A DNA stretch of 64,000 nt from Mesobacillus subterraneus. Its GTDB lineage: Bacteria; Bacillota; Bacilli; Bacillales; Cytobacillaceae. Location: assembly GCF_020524355.2 (NCBI RefSeq), contig NZ_CP129019.1, positions 4,128,001 to 4,192,000 of the forward strand, in the 5' to 3' direction. Positions within the stretch are counted from its first letter, which is position 1. Each line of letters starts with the position of its first letter. Both the position numbers and the translations under genes were made by a program. The notes beneath the pieces are model-generated. The model was given only the letters and a program-made list of their open reading frames with translations, was not told where the DNA came from and did not search any database. Of the stretch, positions 28,745 through 44,411 are shown in pieces.

Positions 28745-28815
28745 GATTTATCGTTTGACATTATTTTTTGCACCCTGGCTTTCCATTGATGTGTTTACCA
28801 TTCTTACACTAGAAA

Positions 28816-28864
28816 TAAAAAAAGCTTCCCCTTAGCTTGGTCAGCTAAGGAGAAGCCCTTTTTA
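28816..28864 (-). terminator. groEL terminator
   Basis: Sense GCTTCTCCTTAGCT and AGCTAAGGGGAAGC pair around GACCA and are followed by seven T, downstream of groEL. Confidence 0.9.
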
Positions 28865-28935
28865 AATTCCCCTATGTTAGCATTTTGTTAGCAAATCACT
28901 TCAAACCCCTTATATACCAAGGGCTTGAGCGGTCA

Positions 28936-30579
<1,644 letters not shown>

Positions 30580-30621
30580 TCAGAATTTTTAATTTATATG
30601 TTATCCCACTACACTTTTGTT

Positions 30622-30774
30622 AGTGTCTAGCTCGAGCGCCTAGTCCCTCGAGTCGCTTGTCTAGCTGCGGCTCCTAACTCCTCGAGTTGCTTCGGTCCAG
30701 CCAATGAAGTCAAAGAACGACTTCACTGTCAGGACCTCCAGCGCTTGTCGGATTTGGGCAGTCGCCTGCGCTTT
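30622..30774 (-). repeat. dispersed intergenic repeat, copy B (inside groESL)
   Basis: On the minus strand this holds GACAAGCGCTGGAGG, GACAGTGAAGTCGTTCTTTG, GGACCGAAGC and AGGCGCTCGAGCTAG, the same blocks as 14945-15222 in the same order. It starts right at the groES stop codon and fills most of the groES-groEL spacer. Confidence 0.87.
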
Positions 30775-30775
30775 T

Positions 30776-31060
30776 CTATTCCACTACTGCTAGAATGTCG
30801 TTTTCACGTAGGATCAGGTACTCAGTTCCCTGGTACTTCACTTCTGTGCCTGCGTATTTTGAGAAGATAATGCGGTTACCGACTTCAACTTCAAGAGCAA
30901 TGCGCTCACCGTTTTCAAGTACACGGCCAGTTCCAACAGCTACGACTTTACCTTCTTGAGGTTTTTCTTTCGCTGTGTCGGGTAAAACGATACCGCTTGC
31001 AGTTTTTTCTTCAGACTCAACAAGCTCGATAATAATGCGATCTCCTAGTGGCTTGATCAA
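30776..31060 (-). CDS. groES: co-chaperonin GroES (Hsp10)
   Basis: GroES caps the GroEL ring. The 94-residue protein reads [20 protein letters not shown], the mobile loop [13 protein letters not shown] and the C-terminal [14 protein letters not shown]. The TTG start at 31060 is chosen because GAGGAGG is 9 bases upstream and it gives the normal GroES N terminus; an open extension to 31105 has no ribosome site and unlike sequence. CIRCE lies 38 bases upstream. Confidence 0.97.
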   Translation of the reverse strand: MIKPLGDRIIIELVESEEKTASGIVLPDTAKEKPQEGKVVAVGTGRVLENGERIALEVEVGNRIIFSKYAGTEVKYQGTEYLILRENDILAVVE

Positions 31061-31098
31061 GTGAAACAACCTCCTCAAATTATATGTAGAATTTTTTA

Positions 31099-31125
31099 TT
31101 AGCACTCTCCTCGATAGAGTGCTAA
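31099..31125 (-). promoter_or_regulatory. CIRCE operator (HrcA)
   Basis: A perfect CIRCE: TTAGCACTC-N9-GAGTGCTAA. HrcA binds it and represses groESL at normal temperature. Confidence 0.98.
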
Positions 31126-31135
31126 CACAATTTAT

Positions 31136-31164
31136 ATAATAATGAATCTCAATTTTTTTTGCAA
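31136..31164 (-). promoter_or_regulatory. groESL sigma-A promoter
   Basis: TTGCAA (31159-31164) and TATTAT (31136-31141) are 17 bp apart on the minus strand, directly before CIRCE, which starts 10 bases downstream of the -10. The interval 31165-31442 to the next gene is otherwise empty. Confidence 0.75.
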
Positions 31165-31442
31165 GTGTGAAGCCTAACTTTTTTTATAAAATTCAGCAGT
31201 TAAATCTAACCTCTTTCCCTTCGACAGCAAGTCCTATATTTCGTGCTTTGGAAGTATGCCTGGCAAAAAAAGGACACCTTAAAGAGTATGCCAGTTCAAA
31301 GGAATTTTAACCAAAACATTCAAATGACACCCTGATATTTGAACTTTCCTGATGATTACTAGTAAAATGGATAGATAACATTCTTTATTAAAGATTTTAT
31401 GGCATACACATAAACCGATCCGAATAGAAGGAGATTATCCTA

Positions 31443-32174
31443 TTGAAAAAGGAATACTGGTACGTCATTATTGCCTATATTGCCATGCAGCTTTCTAGCT
31501 TGATTGGCATCCCGATTGTTGCCATTATCGGAGCTGCAATGGGAAAAAGCCTTGAGGAAATGGAGACACTCTCAATTCCATACTGGCTCGTAATCAGCTT
31601 TTCACTGACACTTGTGATCGTGCTTCTGCTTCTAAGGAAAGAACGCAAGACAGAGGCTGACCTACGTGATGCTTCATCTCCGGCAAGTTCTGCTGCCTGG
31701 GCTTTCGCAGGTGTATTCCTTGCTCTGTTCGCACAATCAATAGCTGCCAACATCGAAAATATGCTTGGCATCGAAATGGGCTCGGAGAATACACAGGAAA
31801 TCATTAAACTGATTGAAATGTTCCCAGTCATCATTTTGGTCAGCTCAATTATCGGCCCAATATTAGAGGAAATCGTCTTTCGTAAAATCATATTTGGCAG
31901 TCTGCATAAGAAAATGAATTTCTTTTTCTCCGCGCTGATCAGCTCTGTCATTTTTGCGCTTGCGCATATGGAGCCGGAGCATGTGATCCTGTACTCAGCG
32001 ATGGGCTTCACCTTTGCTTTCCTTTATGTCAAAACGAAACGGATCATCGTGCCGATAATCGCCCACGTTACTATGAATACAATGGTTGTCCTGCTTCAAT
32101 CTGTATTTAGGGAAGACATTGAGAGAATGATAAAAGAAGCAGAGAAAATTCAAAGCTTTATTGGGGGATTTTAA
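31443..32174 (+). CDS. ydiL: CPBP family intramembrane protease (YdiL-like)
   Basis: The 243-residue membrane protein has about seven membrane segments and the CAAX protease/bacteriocin-processing signature: EEIVFRKIIFG (Glu-Glu-x3-Arg), FALAHME, and HVTMNTMV. Such proteins are membrane metallo-type or glutamate proteases of mostly unknown substrate. The TTG start follows GAAGGAG. It is followed 3 bases later by ydiK. The pair next to groESL is conserved in B. subtilis. Confidence 0.88.
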   Translation: MKKEYWYVIIAYIAMQLSSLIGIPIVAIIGAAMGKSLEEMETLSIPYWLVISFSLTLVIVLLLLRKERKTEADLRDASSPASSAAWAFAGVFLALFAQSIAANIENMLGIEMGSENTQEIIKLIEMFPVIILVSSIIGPILEEIVFRKIIFGSLHKKMNFFFSALISSVIFALAHMEPEHVILYSAMGFTFAFLYVKTKRIIVPIIAHVTMNTMVVLLQSVFREDIERMIKEAEKIQSFIGGF

Positions 32175-32177
32175 GTT

Positions 32178-32378
32178 ATGAAGCAATCGCCTTTATTCTC
32201 AGGCATTGTCTACATCTTGTTAGGCAGCTTGTTTACCTATTTTGCCATCCAGAATGTAACCGAGACAGGCTGGGGATTCTTTAGCTATTTACTTGTTGCC
32301 CTAGCCACGTTCGATTTTGGATCAGGCATTAGAATGATCATGTTCCATTTCAAACTGAAGAATGTACAGAAAAAATAG
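32178..32378 (+). CDS. ydiK: YdiK-like small membrane protein (DUF4305)
   Basis: The 66-residue product has two hydrophobic segments (LFSGIVYILLGSLFTYFAI and SYLLVALATFDFGSGIRMI). Its place after ydiL matches ydiK of B. subtilis. The function is unknown. A terminator follows its stop. Confidence 0.82.
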   Translation: MKQSPLFSGIVYILLGSLFTYFAIQNVTETGWGFFSYLLVALATFDFGSGIRMIMFHFKLKNVQKK

Positions 32379-32405
32379 CTCCTTCAGCAAGGAGCTATTT
32401 TTTTA
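32379..32405 (+). terminator. ydiK/rex convergent terminator
   Basis: AGCTCCTT-CAGC-AAGGAGCT followed by ATTTTTTTA after ydiK. It also overlaps the 3' end of rex on the other strand. Confidence 0.85.
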
Positions 32406-33068
32406 TTCCACTGATTCAGTTGTTTCCGTATCTGTTGGATAATGTTTTAAGAAATAAATCAATGACTGCAATTCAACCGCCAAATCAATGTGATGGATTC
32501 TGATGGAAGGCGGCACATTCAGCCTTGCCGGCGTGAAGTTCAGAATTCCCTTGATATTCGCCTGCACCAATCGGTCTGTTATCGGCTGTGCTACCGCTGA
32601 AGGAACAGTCAAGATAGCCACCTGGATTCCTTCCTCGACGACAACCCTGTCAAGATCATCCATGTGATACACTGCCACGTCGCCGATCTTCGTGTTAACC
32701 TTACCAGGATCCACATCAAAAGCAATCTCAATTTTAGTATTATTGTTTTTTGAAAAATTATAATTCAAAAATGCTGTTCCCAGATTACCGACACCAATCA
32801 AGGCAACCTTCGTCAGTTCATCCTGATCCAATGTCTTACGGAAAAAGGAAAGCAGGTAATTCACATTGTAGCCGTATCCCTTTTTACCTAAAGCTCCAAA
32901 GTAGGAAAAATCTCTTCGGATTGTTGCTGAATCCACTTTTACCGCTTCACTTAGCTCCGCGGATGATACCCTTTGCTTTCCTGAAGAATGCAAGTTCAAT
33001 AAGAACCGGTAATACAGTGGCAAACGTTTTGCGGTTGCCTGCGGAATCTTCATAGCATCATTCGTCAT
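32403..33068 (-). CDS. rex: redox-sensing transcriptional repressor Rex
   Basis: Rex represses fermentation and respiratory genes when the NADH/NAD ratio is low. The 221-residue protein has an N-terminal winged-helix domain (about 10-75, [20 protein letters not shown]) and a Rossmann NADH domain ([14 protein letters not shown], about 92-105) with [14 protein letters not shown] at the end. It is transcribed toward ydiK and lies downstream of moaC with a 27-base gap. Confidence 0.96.
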   Translation of the reverse strand: MTNDAMKIPQATAKRLPLYYRFLLNLHSSGKQRVSSAELSEAVKVDSATIRRDFSYFGALGKKGYGYNVNYLLSFFRKTLDQDELTKVALIGVGNLGTAFLNYNFSKNNNTKIEIAFDVDPGKVNTKIGDVAVYHMDDLDRVVVEEGIQVAILTVPSAVAQPITDRLVQANIKGILNFTPARLNVPPSIRIHHIDLAVELQSLIYFLKHYPTDTETTESVE

Positions 33069-33095
33069 TCTCCATCCTCCACCCTGTCCGTATTT

Positions 33096-33590
33096 CTATC
33101 TCAACTTTTCTTCTCTCTTGAAATCACCGTTTTTACCGCCGGTTTTTTCGACCAGATACGTCTTGCCAATCACCATGCCTTTATCAACGGCCTTGCACAT
33201 ATCATAAACAGTCAGCGCACATGCTGAAGCTGCTGTTAACGCTTCCATTTCTACACCTGTATTCCCTTTTGTTTTTACAGCTGCGGCGATATTTAAGATA
33301 TAGTCATTACCATTTTGCTCCCAATCGAATGAAAGGTCAATCCCTGTCAAAGGAATAGGGTGGCACATTGGGATGATTTCAGATGTCTTTTTTGCTGCCA
33401 TGATGCCCGCTACCTGCGCGACAGCCAGTACATCCCCTTTTTTCATCTTATTTTCAGTGATTCTACTATATATATCTTCGTTCACGGTTATGCTTGAATG
33501 GGCGACTGCTGTGCGGACCGTCTCTGGTTTTTCACTGACATCGACCATTTTCGCTCTGCCCTCTTCATTAAAGTGAGTAAATTCTGCCAT
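33096..33590 (-). CDS. moaC: cyclic pyranopterin monophosphate synthase MoaC
   Basis: MoaC makes cyclic pyranopterin phosphate in molybdenum cofactor synthesis. The 164-residue protein has the active-site segment [15 protein letters not shown] (about 72-86) and [14 protein letters not shown] and [11 protein letters not shown]. The start at 33590 ([11 protein letters not shown]) follows AAGGAG; the open frame extends to 33662 but without a ribosome site. No other moa gene is in the window. Confidence 0.95.
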   Translation of the reverse strand: MAEFTHFNEEGRAKMVDVSEKPETVRTAVAHSSITVNEDIYSRITENKMKKGDVLAVAQVAGIMAAKKTSEIIPMCHPIPLTGIDLSFDWEQNGNDYILNIAAAVKTKGNTGVEMEALTAASACALTVYDMCKAVDKGMVIGKTYLVEKTGGKNGDFKREEKLR

Positions 33591-33762
33591 ATGTAAGCTC
33601 CTTTCTATCAAATGATACACTATTTTGTCAAACTTGTGTGTGAACTTTGTTTCAGTATTCACAATACTCAGGGTTACACTATCCCCCTATCGCAGTTCAC
33701 ACATATTGCCGTGCCTATATTATTGAGTTACACTATCTCTAAGGCAATAGAGGTGAAAAATA

Positions 33763-35691
33763 ATGATTTTATTACAGGTTAATCAGCTATCAAAATATTT
33801 TGCTGCTGATCTTATTTTATCGAATATAAAGTTTGAAATACAGACCAACGACCGTGTCGCGCTTGTTGGAAGGAATGGCGCAGGAAAATCAACCCTGCTG
33901 AAGATCATCGCCGGGTATGAAGCTCATGATGGCGGTGAAATCATCCGTCCTAAAGGGACAATGATTGGCTATCTCGCTCAGAATACCGGACTTGAATCCG
34001 AAAAAAGCATCTGGGATGAAATGCTGGCTGTTTTTGACCATCTGCACAGCATGGAAAAAGACTTACGCAGATTGGAAGAAAAAATGTCGGATCCTGACAT
34101 TCTCTCCAACCAGACAGAATACGACAGGGTTTTGAAAGATTATGACTTGCTTCAGGTTCAGTTCAAGGAAAAAGGCGGCTACCAGTATGAAGCCGATATT
34201 CGTTCCGTCCTGCACGGTCTGAACTTCCATTCTTTTGATTATTCCACAAAAATATCCACTTTAAGCGGTGGACAGAAAACTAGACTCGCATTGGCGAAGC
34301 TTTTGTTGACCCGTCCGGATATTTTGATTCTAGATGAACCGACGAACCACCTGGATATTGACACGCTGTCCTGGCTTGAGCAGTATTTGCAGGGCTATAA
34401 CGGAGCCATTCTGATCGTTTCACACGATCGCTACTTCCTTGATAAGGTTGTGAACCAGGTTTATGAAATCTCTCGTCACCAGCTGACGAAGTTTCCTGGC
34501 AATTACAGCTCGTATTTAGAACAGAAAGCCGCGAATTACGAACGTGATCTGAAACTTTTTGAGAAACAGCAGGATGAGATCAACAAGCTTCAGGATTTTA
34601 TCCAGAGGAACCTGGCCAGGGCATCTACAACCAAGCGTGCTCAGAGCCGCCGGAAACAGCTTGAAAAAATAGACCGCATGGACAGGCCCAAGGGCGATGA
34701 AAAATCCGCCTCATTCAGCTTTCAAATCGAACGCCAGAGCGGTAATGATGTTCTCAAAGCCGATACACTTGCTGTCGGGTATCAGAATGATATCGTATCA
34801 GAAAATATCACGTTCAATCTTTCACGTGGAGACAGCACGGCACTGGTTGGACCGAATGGCGTTGGTAAATCAACTTTATTAAAAACAATTGTTGAGAAAC
34901 TGCCTTCGATTACAGGGAATATTCAATACGGTTCCAATGTATCGATTGGCTACTATGATCAGGAACAGGCAGAGCTTAGCTCGAACAAAAAGGTGTTGAA
35001 TGAACTCTGGGATGAATACCCATTGAAGTCCGAAAAAGAGATACGTACAGTCCTGGGGAACTTCTTATTCTCAGGAGACGATGTCCTAAAAATCGTTTCC
35101 ACCCTGAGCGGTGGCGAAAAAGCGCGCTTGGCACTTGCCAAGCTGATGCTGCAATATTCAAATTTCCTTATTTTGGATGAGCCAACAAACCACCTCGACC
35201 TTGATAGCAAAGAAGTCCTTGAGAATGCACTTATTGATTATCCAGGTACCATCCTGTTCGTCTCACATGACCGCTATTTTATCAACAGGATTGCGACAAA
35301 GGTCCTTGAGCTAGACCGTGGTGGCTCAACTGAATACCTTGGCGATTACGATTATTACGTAGAGAAAAAGCTTGAGCAGGAAGAGCTGAAAGCACTGGCC
35401 GAGCAGGCCGCCAAAGCTTCAGGAAGTGCTGTGGACAACTCAAAGCAAGACAAGACCTCCTACCAACAGGACAAAGAAGCCAAAAAACTCGAACGCCAGC
35501 GCAAACGCCGCATGGAAGAAGTGGAAGCAAGAATTGAACAGCTAGAGTTGGAAGTCGCTGAATATGAAGAATTGCTTTGTGATCCTGAAATCTTCCAGGA
35601 TCACGAAAAAGCTGGAGAAATCAATAGCAAAATTGAAGCCACAAAAGAGACACTCGATGAATTGATGGAAGAGTGGACAGAGCTGGCTTAG
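33763..35691 (+). CDS. ydiF: ABC-F ATPase, YdiF type
   Basis: The 642-residue protein has two ABC domains without membrane segments: Walker A GRNGAGKST (about 36) and GPNGVGKST (about 363), signatures TLSGGQKTRLALAKLL and TLSGGEKARLALAKLM, and Walker B LDEPTNHLDID and LDEPTNHLDLD. The interdomain linker (about 240-310) and a charged coiled-coil tail (about 555-642) fit ABC-F translation factors that act at the ribosome. GAGGTGAAA precedes the ATG. It is divergent from moaC. Confidence 0.94.
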   Translation: MILLQVNQLSKYFAADLILSNIKFEIQTNDRVALVGRNGAGKSTLLKIIAGYEAHDGGEIIRPKGTMIGYLAQNTGLESEKSIWDEMLAVFDHLHSMEKDLRRLEEKMSDPDILSNQTEYDRVLKDYDLLQVQFKEKGGYQYEADIRSVLHGLNFHSFDYSTKISTLSGGQKTRLALAKLLLTRPDILILDEPTNHLDIDTLSWLEQYLQGYNGAILIVSHDRYFLDKVVNQVYEISRHQLTKFPGNYSSYLEQKAANYERDLKLFEKQQDEINKLQDFIQRNLARASTTKRAQSRRKQLEKIDRMDRPKGDEKSASFSFQIERQSGNDVLKADTLAVGYQNDIVSENITFNLSRGDSTALVGPNGVGKSTLLKTIVEKLPSITGNIQYGSNVSIGYYDQEQAELSSNKKVLNELWDEYPLKSEKEIRTVLGNFLFSGDDVLKIVSTLSGGEKARLALAKLMLQYSNFLILDEPTNHLDLDSKEVLENALIDYPGTILFVSHDRYFINRIATKVLELDRGGSTEYLGDYDYYVEKKLEQEELKALAEQAAKASGSAVDNSKQDKTSYQQDKEAKKLERQRKRRMEEVEARIEQLELEVAEYEELLCDPEIFQDHEKAGEINSKIEATKETLDELMEEWTELA

Positions 35692-35696
35692 TATTT

Positions 35697-35732
35697 AGAA
35701 AAAACCGGGCATGGTTGTGTCCGGTTTTTTGT
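35697..35732 (+). terminator. ydiF terminator
   Basis: AAAAAACCGGGCA-TGGTTG-TGTCCGGTTTTTTG forms a good stem with a T run 6 bases after the stop codon. Confidence 0.88.
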
Positions 35733-35804
35733 ACAGAAAATCCATTCTAGACCTAAGCTTAATTTAGTCTCATATAAAATTGGAAAAAAACAAATGAAAT
35801 TTCC

Positions 35805-35924
35805 AATTCGCTATAAAAATGTGATTTTCGCTATATTATTTTCGTTTTCGCTATAAAAATTAGATTTTCACTATATTATCAAGAATTTCGCTATAAAAAT
35901 TAGATTTTCGCTATAAAAGTGATT
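35805..35924. repeat. short direct repeats (TTCGCTATA)
   Basis: TTCGCTATA or TTCACTATA occurs six times within 120 bases, alternating with AAAAATTAGA or TTAT tails, and then fades into AT-rich sequence. The repeats are about 18-22 bp apart, not exact in spacing. The 35692-36196 gap contains this cluster, the terminators and DnaA boxes. Confidence 0.75.
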
Positions 35925-36019
35925 TTAATTGTTTAAATTGTTGTCTACATTCAACTTCTCTTTTGTAAAATGGCATTGAAAATCATTTTTTATATTAAAT
36001 TCTTTAATTTTCCTCCAAA

Positions 36020-36370
36020 TAATCCACAAAAAAGTCCCGATTTAAAAACCGGGACTTTTTGTTCACATAGTTATTCATATAGTAAAGATTGATTTATAGC
36101 TTATCCAGAGAGTTTTCCACATTATACACAATTGTGTAGGTAAAACACCCACATATCCACAGAAGAGTCTGACAACATTTTTTTTCATTTACGACTTTAG
36201 TTGTGGATAGTTATCTCTAGACCTGGATTTCCATTCAAAGTTAAATCGGCGCGTTGGCCTTTTTCATAAAAAACACTTCCTGCAGCTGCAATCATCGCAG
36301 CATTATCTGTGCATAAAGACAATGGTGGAATAACAATTTCCACATCTGAATCAGCAAAATCTGTGGATAA
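36020..36370. other. DnaA-box cluster
   Basis: A perfect DnaA box (TTATCCACA) is on the minus strand at 36362-36370. One-mismatch boxes are at 36020, 36101, 36113, 36122, 36153, 36202 and 36308. They span the intergenic region and the 3' end of tsaD. In B. subtilis a DnaA-bound cluster lies near gcp (tsaD), as I recall it, so a titration or regulatory role is plausible. Confidence 0.6.
36027..36062. terminator. bidirectional terminator between ydiF and tsaD
   Basis: AAAAAAGTCCCG-ATTTAAAAAC-CGGGACTTTTTG is a stem with A and T tails on both sides, so it can serve both convergent genes. Confidence 0.8.
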
Positions 36371-37216
36371 TTTCTCCCTCAAACCTCTATTCGCCGCAAC
36401 TCCTCCAGCAAGCAGAACCTGTTTTACTCCATATTCCTTCACAGCTTTTTGAGTTTTAGTGACAAGTACATCTATAACGCTTGCCTGGAAACTGGCTGCT
36501 AGTTCTTCAGGAGCAATTTCTTCACCCTTTTGCCTTGCGTTATGCACAACATTGATCACAGCCGATTTCAGCCCGCTAAAGCTAAAATCATAAGAGCCTT
36601 CCTCTAGCCATGCACGGGGGAGGTCAATTGTCGCCTTTCCTTCATGAGCAAGTCTGTCGATATGCGGCCCACCCGGATATGGAAGATGCAATGTCCTTGC
36701 AACCTTATCATAGGCTTCACCTGCTGCGTCATCCCTTGTCTCGCCAATAACCTCGAAATGACCGTGCTCCTTCATATATACGAGCTCCGTGTGCCCGCCA
36801 GAAACTACAAGTGACAGCAGCGGGAAGTTCATCTCCGTTACAAGCCGGTTCGCATAAATATGGCCGGCAATATGATGTACACCAATCAGTGGAATGCCAT
36901 TCGCAAACGCCAGCGCTTTGGCTGCGTTTACCCCGATTAATAATGCACCCACCAGGCCTGGTCCTTTCGTTACCGCAATGGCATCCAGGTCTTTAATATC
37001 CACATTTGCCTGTGCTAATGCTTCTTCTAATACAAGCGTAATCTGTTCAACATGATGCCTTGATGCAATCTCTGGAACTACGCCGCCGAATCGCTTATGA
37101 CTCTCAATCTGAGAGGCGACGACATTCGCAAGGATTTCCCGTCCATTTTTCACAATCGCTATAGCCGTCTCATCACAGCTCGTCTCTATTCCCATTATTA
37201 ATTGATCTTTTGTCAT
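36197..37216 (-). CDS. tsaD: tRNA N6-adenosine threonylcarbamoyltransferase TsaD
   Basis: TsaD transfers the threonylcarbamoyl group to A37 of ANN-decoding tRNAs, with TsaB and TsaE. The 339-residue protein has [12 protein letters not shown], the metal motif [12 protein letters not shown], and SGGHTELV and [15 protein letters not shown]-fold motifs. The start at 37216 (MTKDQ) overlaps the rimI stop in TAATG. It is the last gene of the tsaE-tsaB-rimI-tsaD operon. Confidence 0.95.
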   Translation of the reverse strand: MTKDQLIMGIETSCDETAIAIVKNGREILANVVASQIESHKRFGGVVPEIASRHHVEQITLVLEEALAQANVDIKDLDAIAVTKGPGLVGALLIGVNAAKALAFANGIPLIGVHHIAGHIYANRLVTEMNFPLLSLVVSGGHTELVYMKEHGHFEVIGETRDDAAGEAYDKVARTLHLPYPGGPHIDRLAHEGKATIDLPRAWLEEGSYDFSFSGLKSAVINVVHNARQKGEEIAPEELAASFQASVIDVLVTKTQKAVKEYGVKQVLLAGGVAANRGLREKLSTDFADSDVEIVIPPLSLCTDNAAMIAAAGSVFYEKGQRADLTLNGNPGLEITIHN

Positions 37217-37665
37217 TATAAATTCACCCACATTACTAAAGCGTCTTCCATATTGTCTGTATAATACTGTTTTCTAATAGCCCCTTCTTCAAATCCAAAC
37301 TTGCGATAAAGTTTTTGGGCCCTTCCATTGCTAACCCTGACTTCAAGCGTCACTCTTAATACGCCGAACTCACGAGCCAGTTCCATTACCTTGCCCATAA
37401 GCGCCCCACCCAGCTTCAATCCTCTGTATTCCGGAAGCACGGCAATATTTGTAATATGTGCCTCATCAATGATGATCCACACTCCACAGTAGCCGACTAC
37501 CTTCTGGTCCACTTCTACTATTAGATACTGTGCAAACTGATTCTTCGTCAATTCATTGAAAAATGCTTCCCTGCTCCATGGAATGGTAAAGGAATTAACC
37601 TCTACTTCCATCACTTGATCCAGATCATCAACCGTCATATTGCGGATCGTTATCGTTTTATTCAT
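37216..37665 (-). CDS. rimI: ribosomal protein S18-alanine N-acetyltransferase
   Basis: The 149-residue GNAT enzyme acetylates ribosomal protein S18 in its best known form. The acetyl-CoA motif region is [14 protein letters not shown] and the substrate loop [18 protein letters not shown]. It overlaps tsaD by one codon step and is 13 bases downstream of tsaB. Context in the t6A operon is conserved in Firmicutes. Confidence 0.92.
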   Translation of the reverse strand: MNKTITIRNMTVDDLDQVMEVEVNSFTIPWSREAFFNELTKNQFAQYLIVEVDQKVVGYCGVWIIIDEAHITNIAVLPEYRGLKLGGALMGKVMELAREFGVLRVTLEVRVSNGRAQKLYRKFGFEEGAIRKQYYTDNMEDALVMWVNL

Positions 37666-37678
37666 CTTCTCTTCCCAC

Positions 37679-38381
37679 TCAACTTTTAGTCTTTTGTGCT
37701 TTCAGCCAATTAGCCTCTGCTTCTGCCAGGCGGATATAATTAGGAACGAATGTATGCAGGTCAACAGCCTCTTTATCCCGTCCCAATAATGCAAGCTCTG
37801 CAGGTCTAGGATTCTGTTCTGTGATAGCTGCAAAAATTGCCTTGTCGCCAAGCTCCTCCTTGATGACCTCTTCATGGAGTATCAAATCATTGCTCGTGAA
37901 CAAAATTCTGCTGTTCTTTTCATTTAAGGCTTTTACCCAATCAGCTGACATGACAAGCTGGTCTTCTTTCACAATATGTAAGTTTTGATTCACAAACTTA
38001 TATAAACCTGTATAAATTTGTCCTCTCCTCGCATCAAAGAACGGAGAAACATACCCGTCAAAATAACGGCCAGACGTTGCTGCTGCAGCCTCAAGGCTCG
38101 AGACGCCTGATAACGGAATCTTCAATGTCCAGGCCATTGTTTTCGCGATCGTCACTCCAATCCGGACACCAGTGTATGATCCAGGTCCTTCAGCGACAAC
38201 AATCTTCGATAGATCCCCAGGCTTTATATTACACTCTGCCATCAATGTCTGAATTGCAGGCATGACTCGTACGGAGTGATTCTTTTTTTATATTGGAGAT
38301 ATACTCGCCCAAAACGTTCTCACCATCAAGCAAACCAATACCTAAAACATAATTGGACGTATCAATCGATAATACCTTCAT
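37679..38381 (-). pseudogene. tsaB: TsaB (t6A tRNA modification), one-base frameshift near the 5' end
   Basis: TsaB forms a complex with TsaD and TsaE to make t6A. The start codon at 38381 opens MKVLSIDTSNYVLGIG and the frame breaks near 38284 at an A7 run in the sense strand (T7 on plus). With A6 the frame runs on as IKKNHSVRV into MPAIQTLMAE and ILG...PGSYTGVRIG to the end. The total is 703 bases, one too many. Because t6A genes are essential or nearly so in bacilli, and the rest is intact, a consensus error in the homopolymer is the most likely reading; transcriptional slippage is the alternative. Confidence 0.88.
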
Positions 38382-38834
38382 TTAAAAAATCTCCTTACAT
38401 AATTCTTCATATCGATTGCCCCTTGGCTCAGCAACGATTCTTCTAGCGCCATCTTCATCAAGAAATAATTGAAGGAGCAATCGCTCTTCAGGCAACTGAG
38501 CTCCAATTAAATGAGCCCATTCTACGACCGTCACCCCATTACCTTCAAAGTATTCTTCAAAACCAAGATCTTCAAAGGCATCTTCCACACGGTATACATC
38601 CATATGGTACAAAGGAAGACGTCCCTGGTACTCCTTGATAATTGTAAAAGTAGGACTGTTCACATTCCTGGTGATTCCCAATCCTTCTGCAAGGCCTTTT
38701 GTAAAAGTCGTCTTCCCTGCACCTAAATCCCCTTCAAGGGCAATCACATCCCCGGCTTGAAGAAGACCAGCAAGCCTCTTGGCAAAATCTTTTGTTTCTT
38801 CTGGTTGCTTTGAAATGAATTGATAACTCGCCAT
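38382..38834 (-). CDS. tsaE: tRNA threonylcarbamoyladenosine ATPase TsaE
   Basis: TsaE is the P-loop ATPase of the t6A complex. The 150-residue protein has Walker A GDLGAGKTTF (about 35-44), a PTFTIIKEY region and NGVTVVEWAHLI. It is the first of the tsaE-tsaB-rimI-tsaD operon; its stop codon abuts the tsaB start. It lies downstream of the rRNA operon terminators. Confidence 0.95.
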   Translation of the reverse strand: MASYQFISKQPEETKDFAKRLAGLLQAGDVIALEGDLGAGKTTFTKGLAEGLGITRNVNSPTFTIIKEYQGRLPLYHMDVYRVEDAFEDLGFEEYFEGNGVTVVEWAHLIGAQLPEERLLLQLFLDEDGARRIVAEPRGNRYEELCKEIF

Positions 38835-38937
38835 TTATATCACCTAACTAATAATCAATTTTATAATGAAAAGCGCAAGTCCCTTATTCAGACACAGACA
38901 CTTATCTAAGTTCAAAAGTTTACTTCCCCTAAAAGAT

Positions 38938-38964
38938 AAAAAACCTTAGGAAGTCTCCTAAGGA
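38938..38964 (-). terminator. second terminator of the rRNA-tRNA operon
   Basis: Sense CCTTAGGAGA-CTTCCTAAGG and TTTTTTATC form a stem with a T run, about 130 bases downstream of the tRNA-Asp gene. Confidence 0.8.
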
Positions 38965-39040
38965 TGAAGATTCTATATGTAGTTTACACGATTTATCAAG
39001 GACGAGCAAAAAAACCAGCAATTTTTCCTTTTCAGGCAAT

Positions 39041-39064
39041 AAAAAAAACGAAACCTTGTTTCGT
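39041..39064 (-). terminator. first terminator of the rRNA-tRNA operon
   Basis: Sense CGAAAC-AAG-GTTTCG followed by TTTTTTTT, about 30 bases downstream of tRNA-Asp. The next gene is tsaE. Confidence 0.85.
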
Positions 39065-39090
39065 CCTGATAAACTACCAAACTATAAAAA

Positions 39091-39166
39091 TGGCGGTCCC
39101 GACCGGGATCGAACCGGCGATCTCCTGCGTGACAGGCAGGCATGTTAACCGCTACACCACGGGACC
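39091..39166 (-). tRNA. tRNA-Asp (GTC)
   Basis: Cloverleaf with anticodon GTC (loop CTGTCAC), GGTTCGATCC T-loop and encoded CCA. It is identical to the tRNA-Asp at 45225-45300. Confidence 0.97.
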
Positions 39167-39189
39167 AAAATGTATGAAAAGATGGATTA

Positions 39190-39263
<74 letters not shown>

Positions 39264-39304
39264 TCGATAATATTAAAAGCTAATCCATTAAATTGTTCAA
39301 ACAG

Positions 39305-39420
<116 letters not shown>

Positions 39421-39497
39421 TATTTGGTTTGAGGTTTTATTCCCTCAAAACTAGATAATGTGTAAGAAGAATTCAAGAAAAACGAGTCATCTAATTT

Positions 39498-42427
<2,930 letters not shown>

Positions 42428-42641
42428 TAAAAGGTCATTTCTCTATTAAATAGAGAGAAAAACTAAAATGGCGATCACTCGGTTTTTTCTTGGTTCTTCT
42501 TACTTACGATTATCTAGTTTTCAAGGAACAAAAAAGTCTTGAGGCAATTGCTCCCTCAAAACTAAACAAACAAAAGTCAACTATGTGGATTACATCCACA
42601 GTACGAACCAGAAGGTTCGCATTCCGATTGCCTTTACGGCA

Positions 42642-44200
<1,559 letters not shown>

Positions 44201-44316
44201 AGTATGAGTTTAGCTCATAATTTAAAACGTTGGCTAGTGATCAACTATATAATAGAAGTCACTATAAATATTGTTTGTTGACGCTTGTTTGTTTAGTTTT
44301 CAAAGAACAATGAAAT

Positions 44317-44390
44317 TGGAGCGGGTGAAGAGAATCGAACTCTCATCATCAGCTTGGAAGGCTGAGGTTTTACCACTAAACTACACCCGC
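44317..44390 (-). tRNA. tRNA-Gly (TCC)
   Basis: Anticodon loop CTTCCAA gives TCC. GCGGGTG acceptor, GTTCGATTC T-loop, CCA encoded. Last tRNA before the 16S leader. Confidence 0.97.
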
Positions 44391-44411
44391 ATATAAAGTT
44401 GAAATACTGAA

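Noticed and set aside
37679..38381. Programmed frameshift in tsaB
   Set aside because: No stop-proximal slip site with stimulatory structure; a plain A-run length difference explains it.
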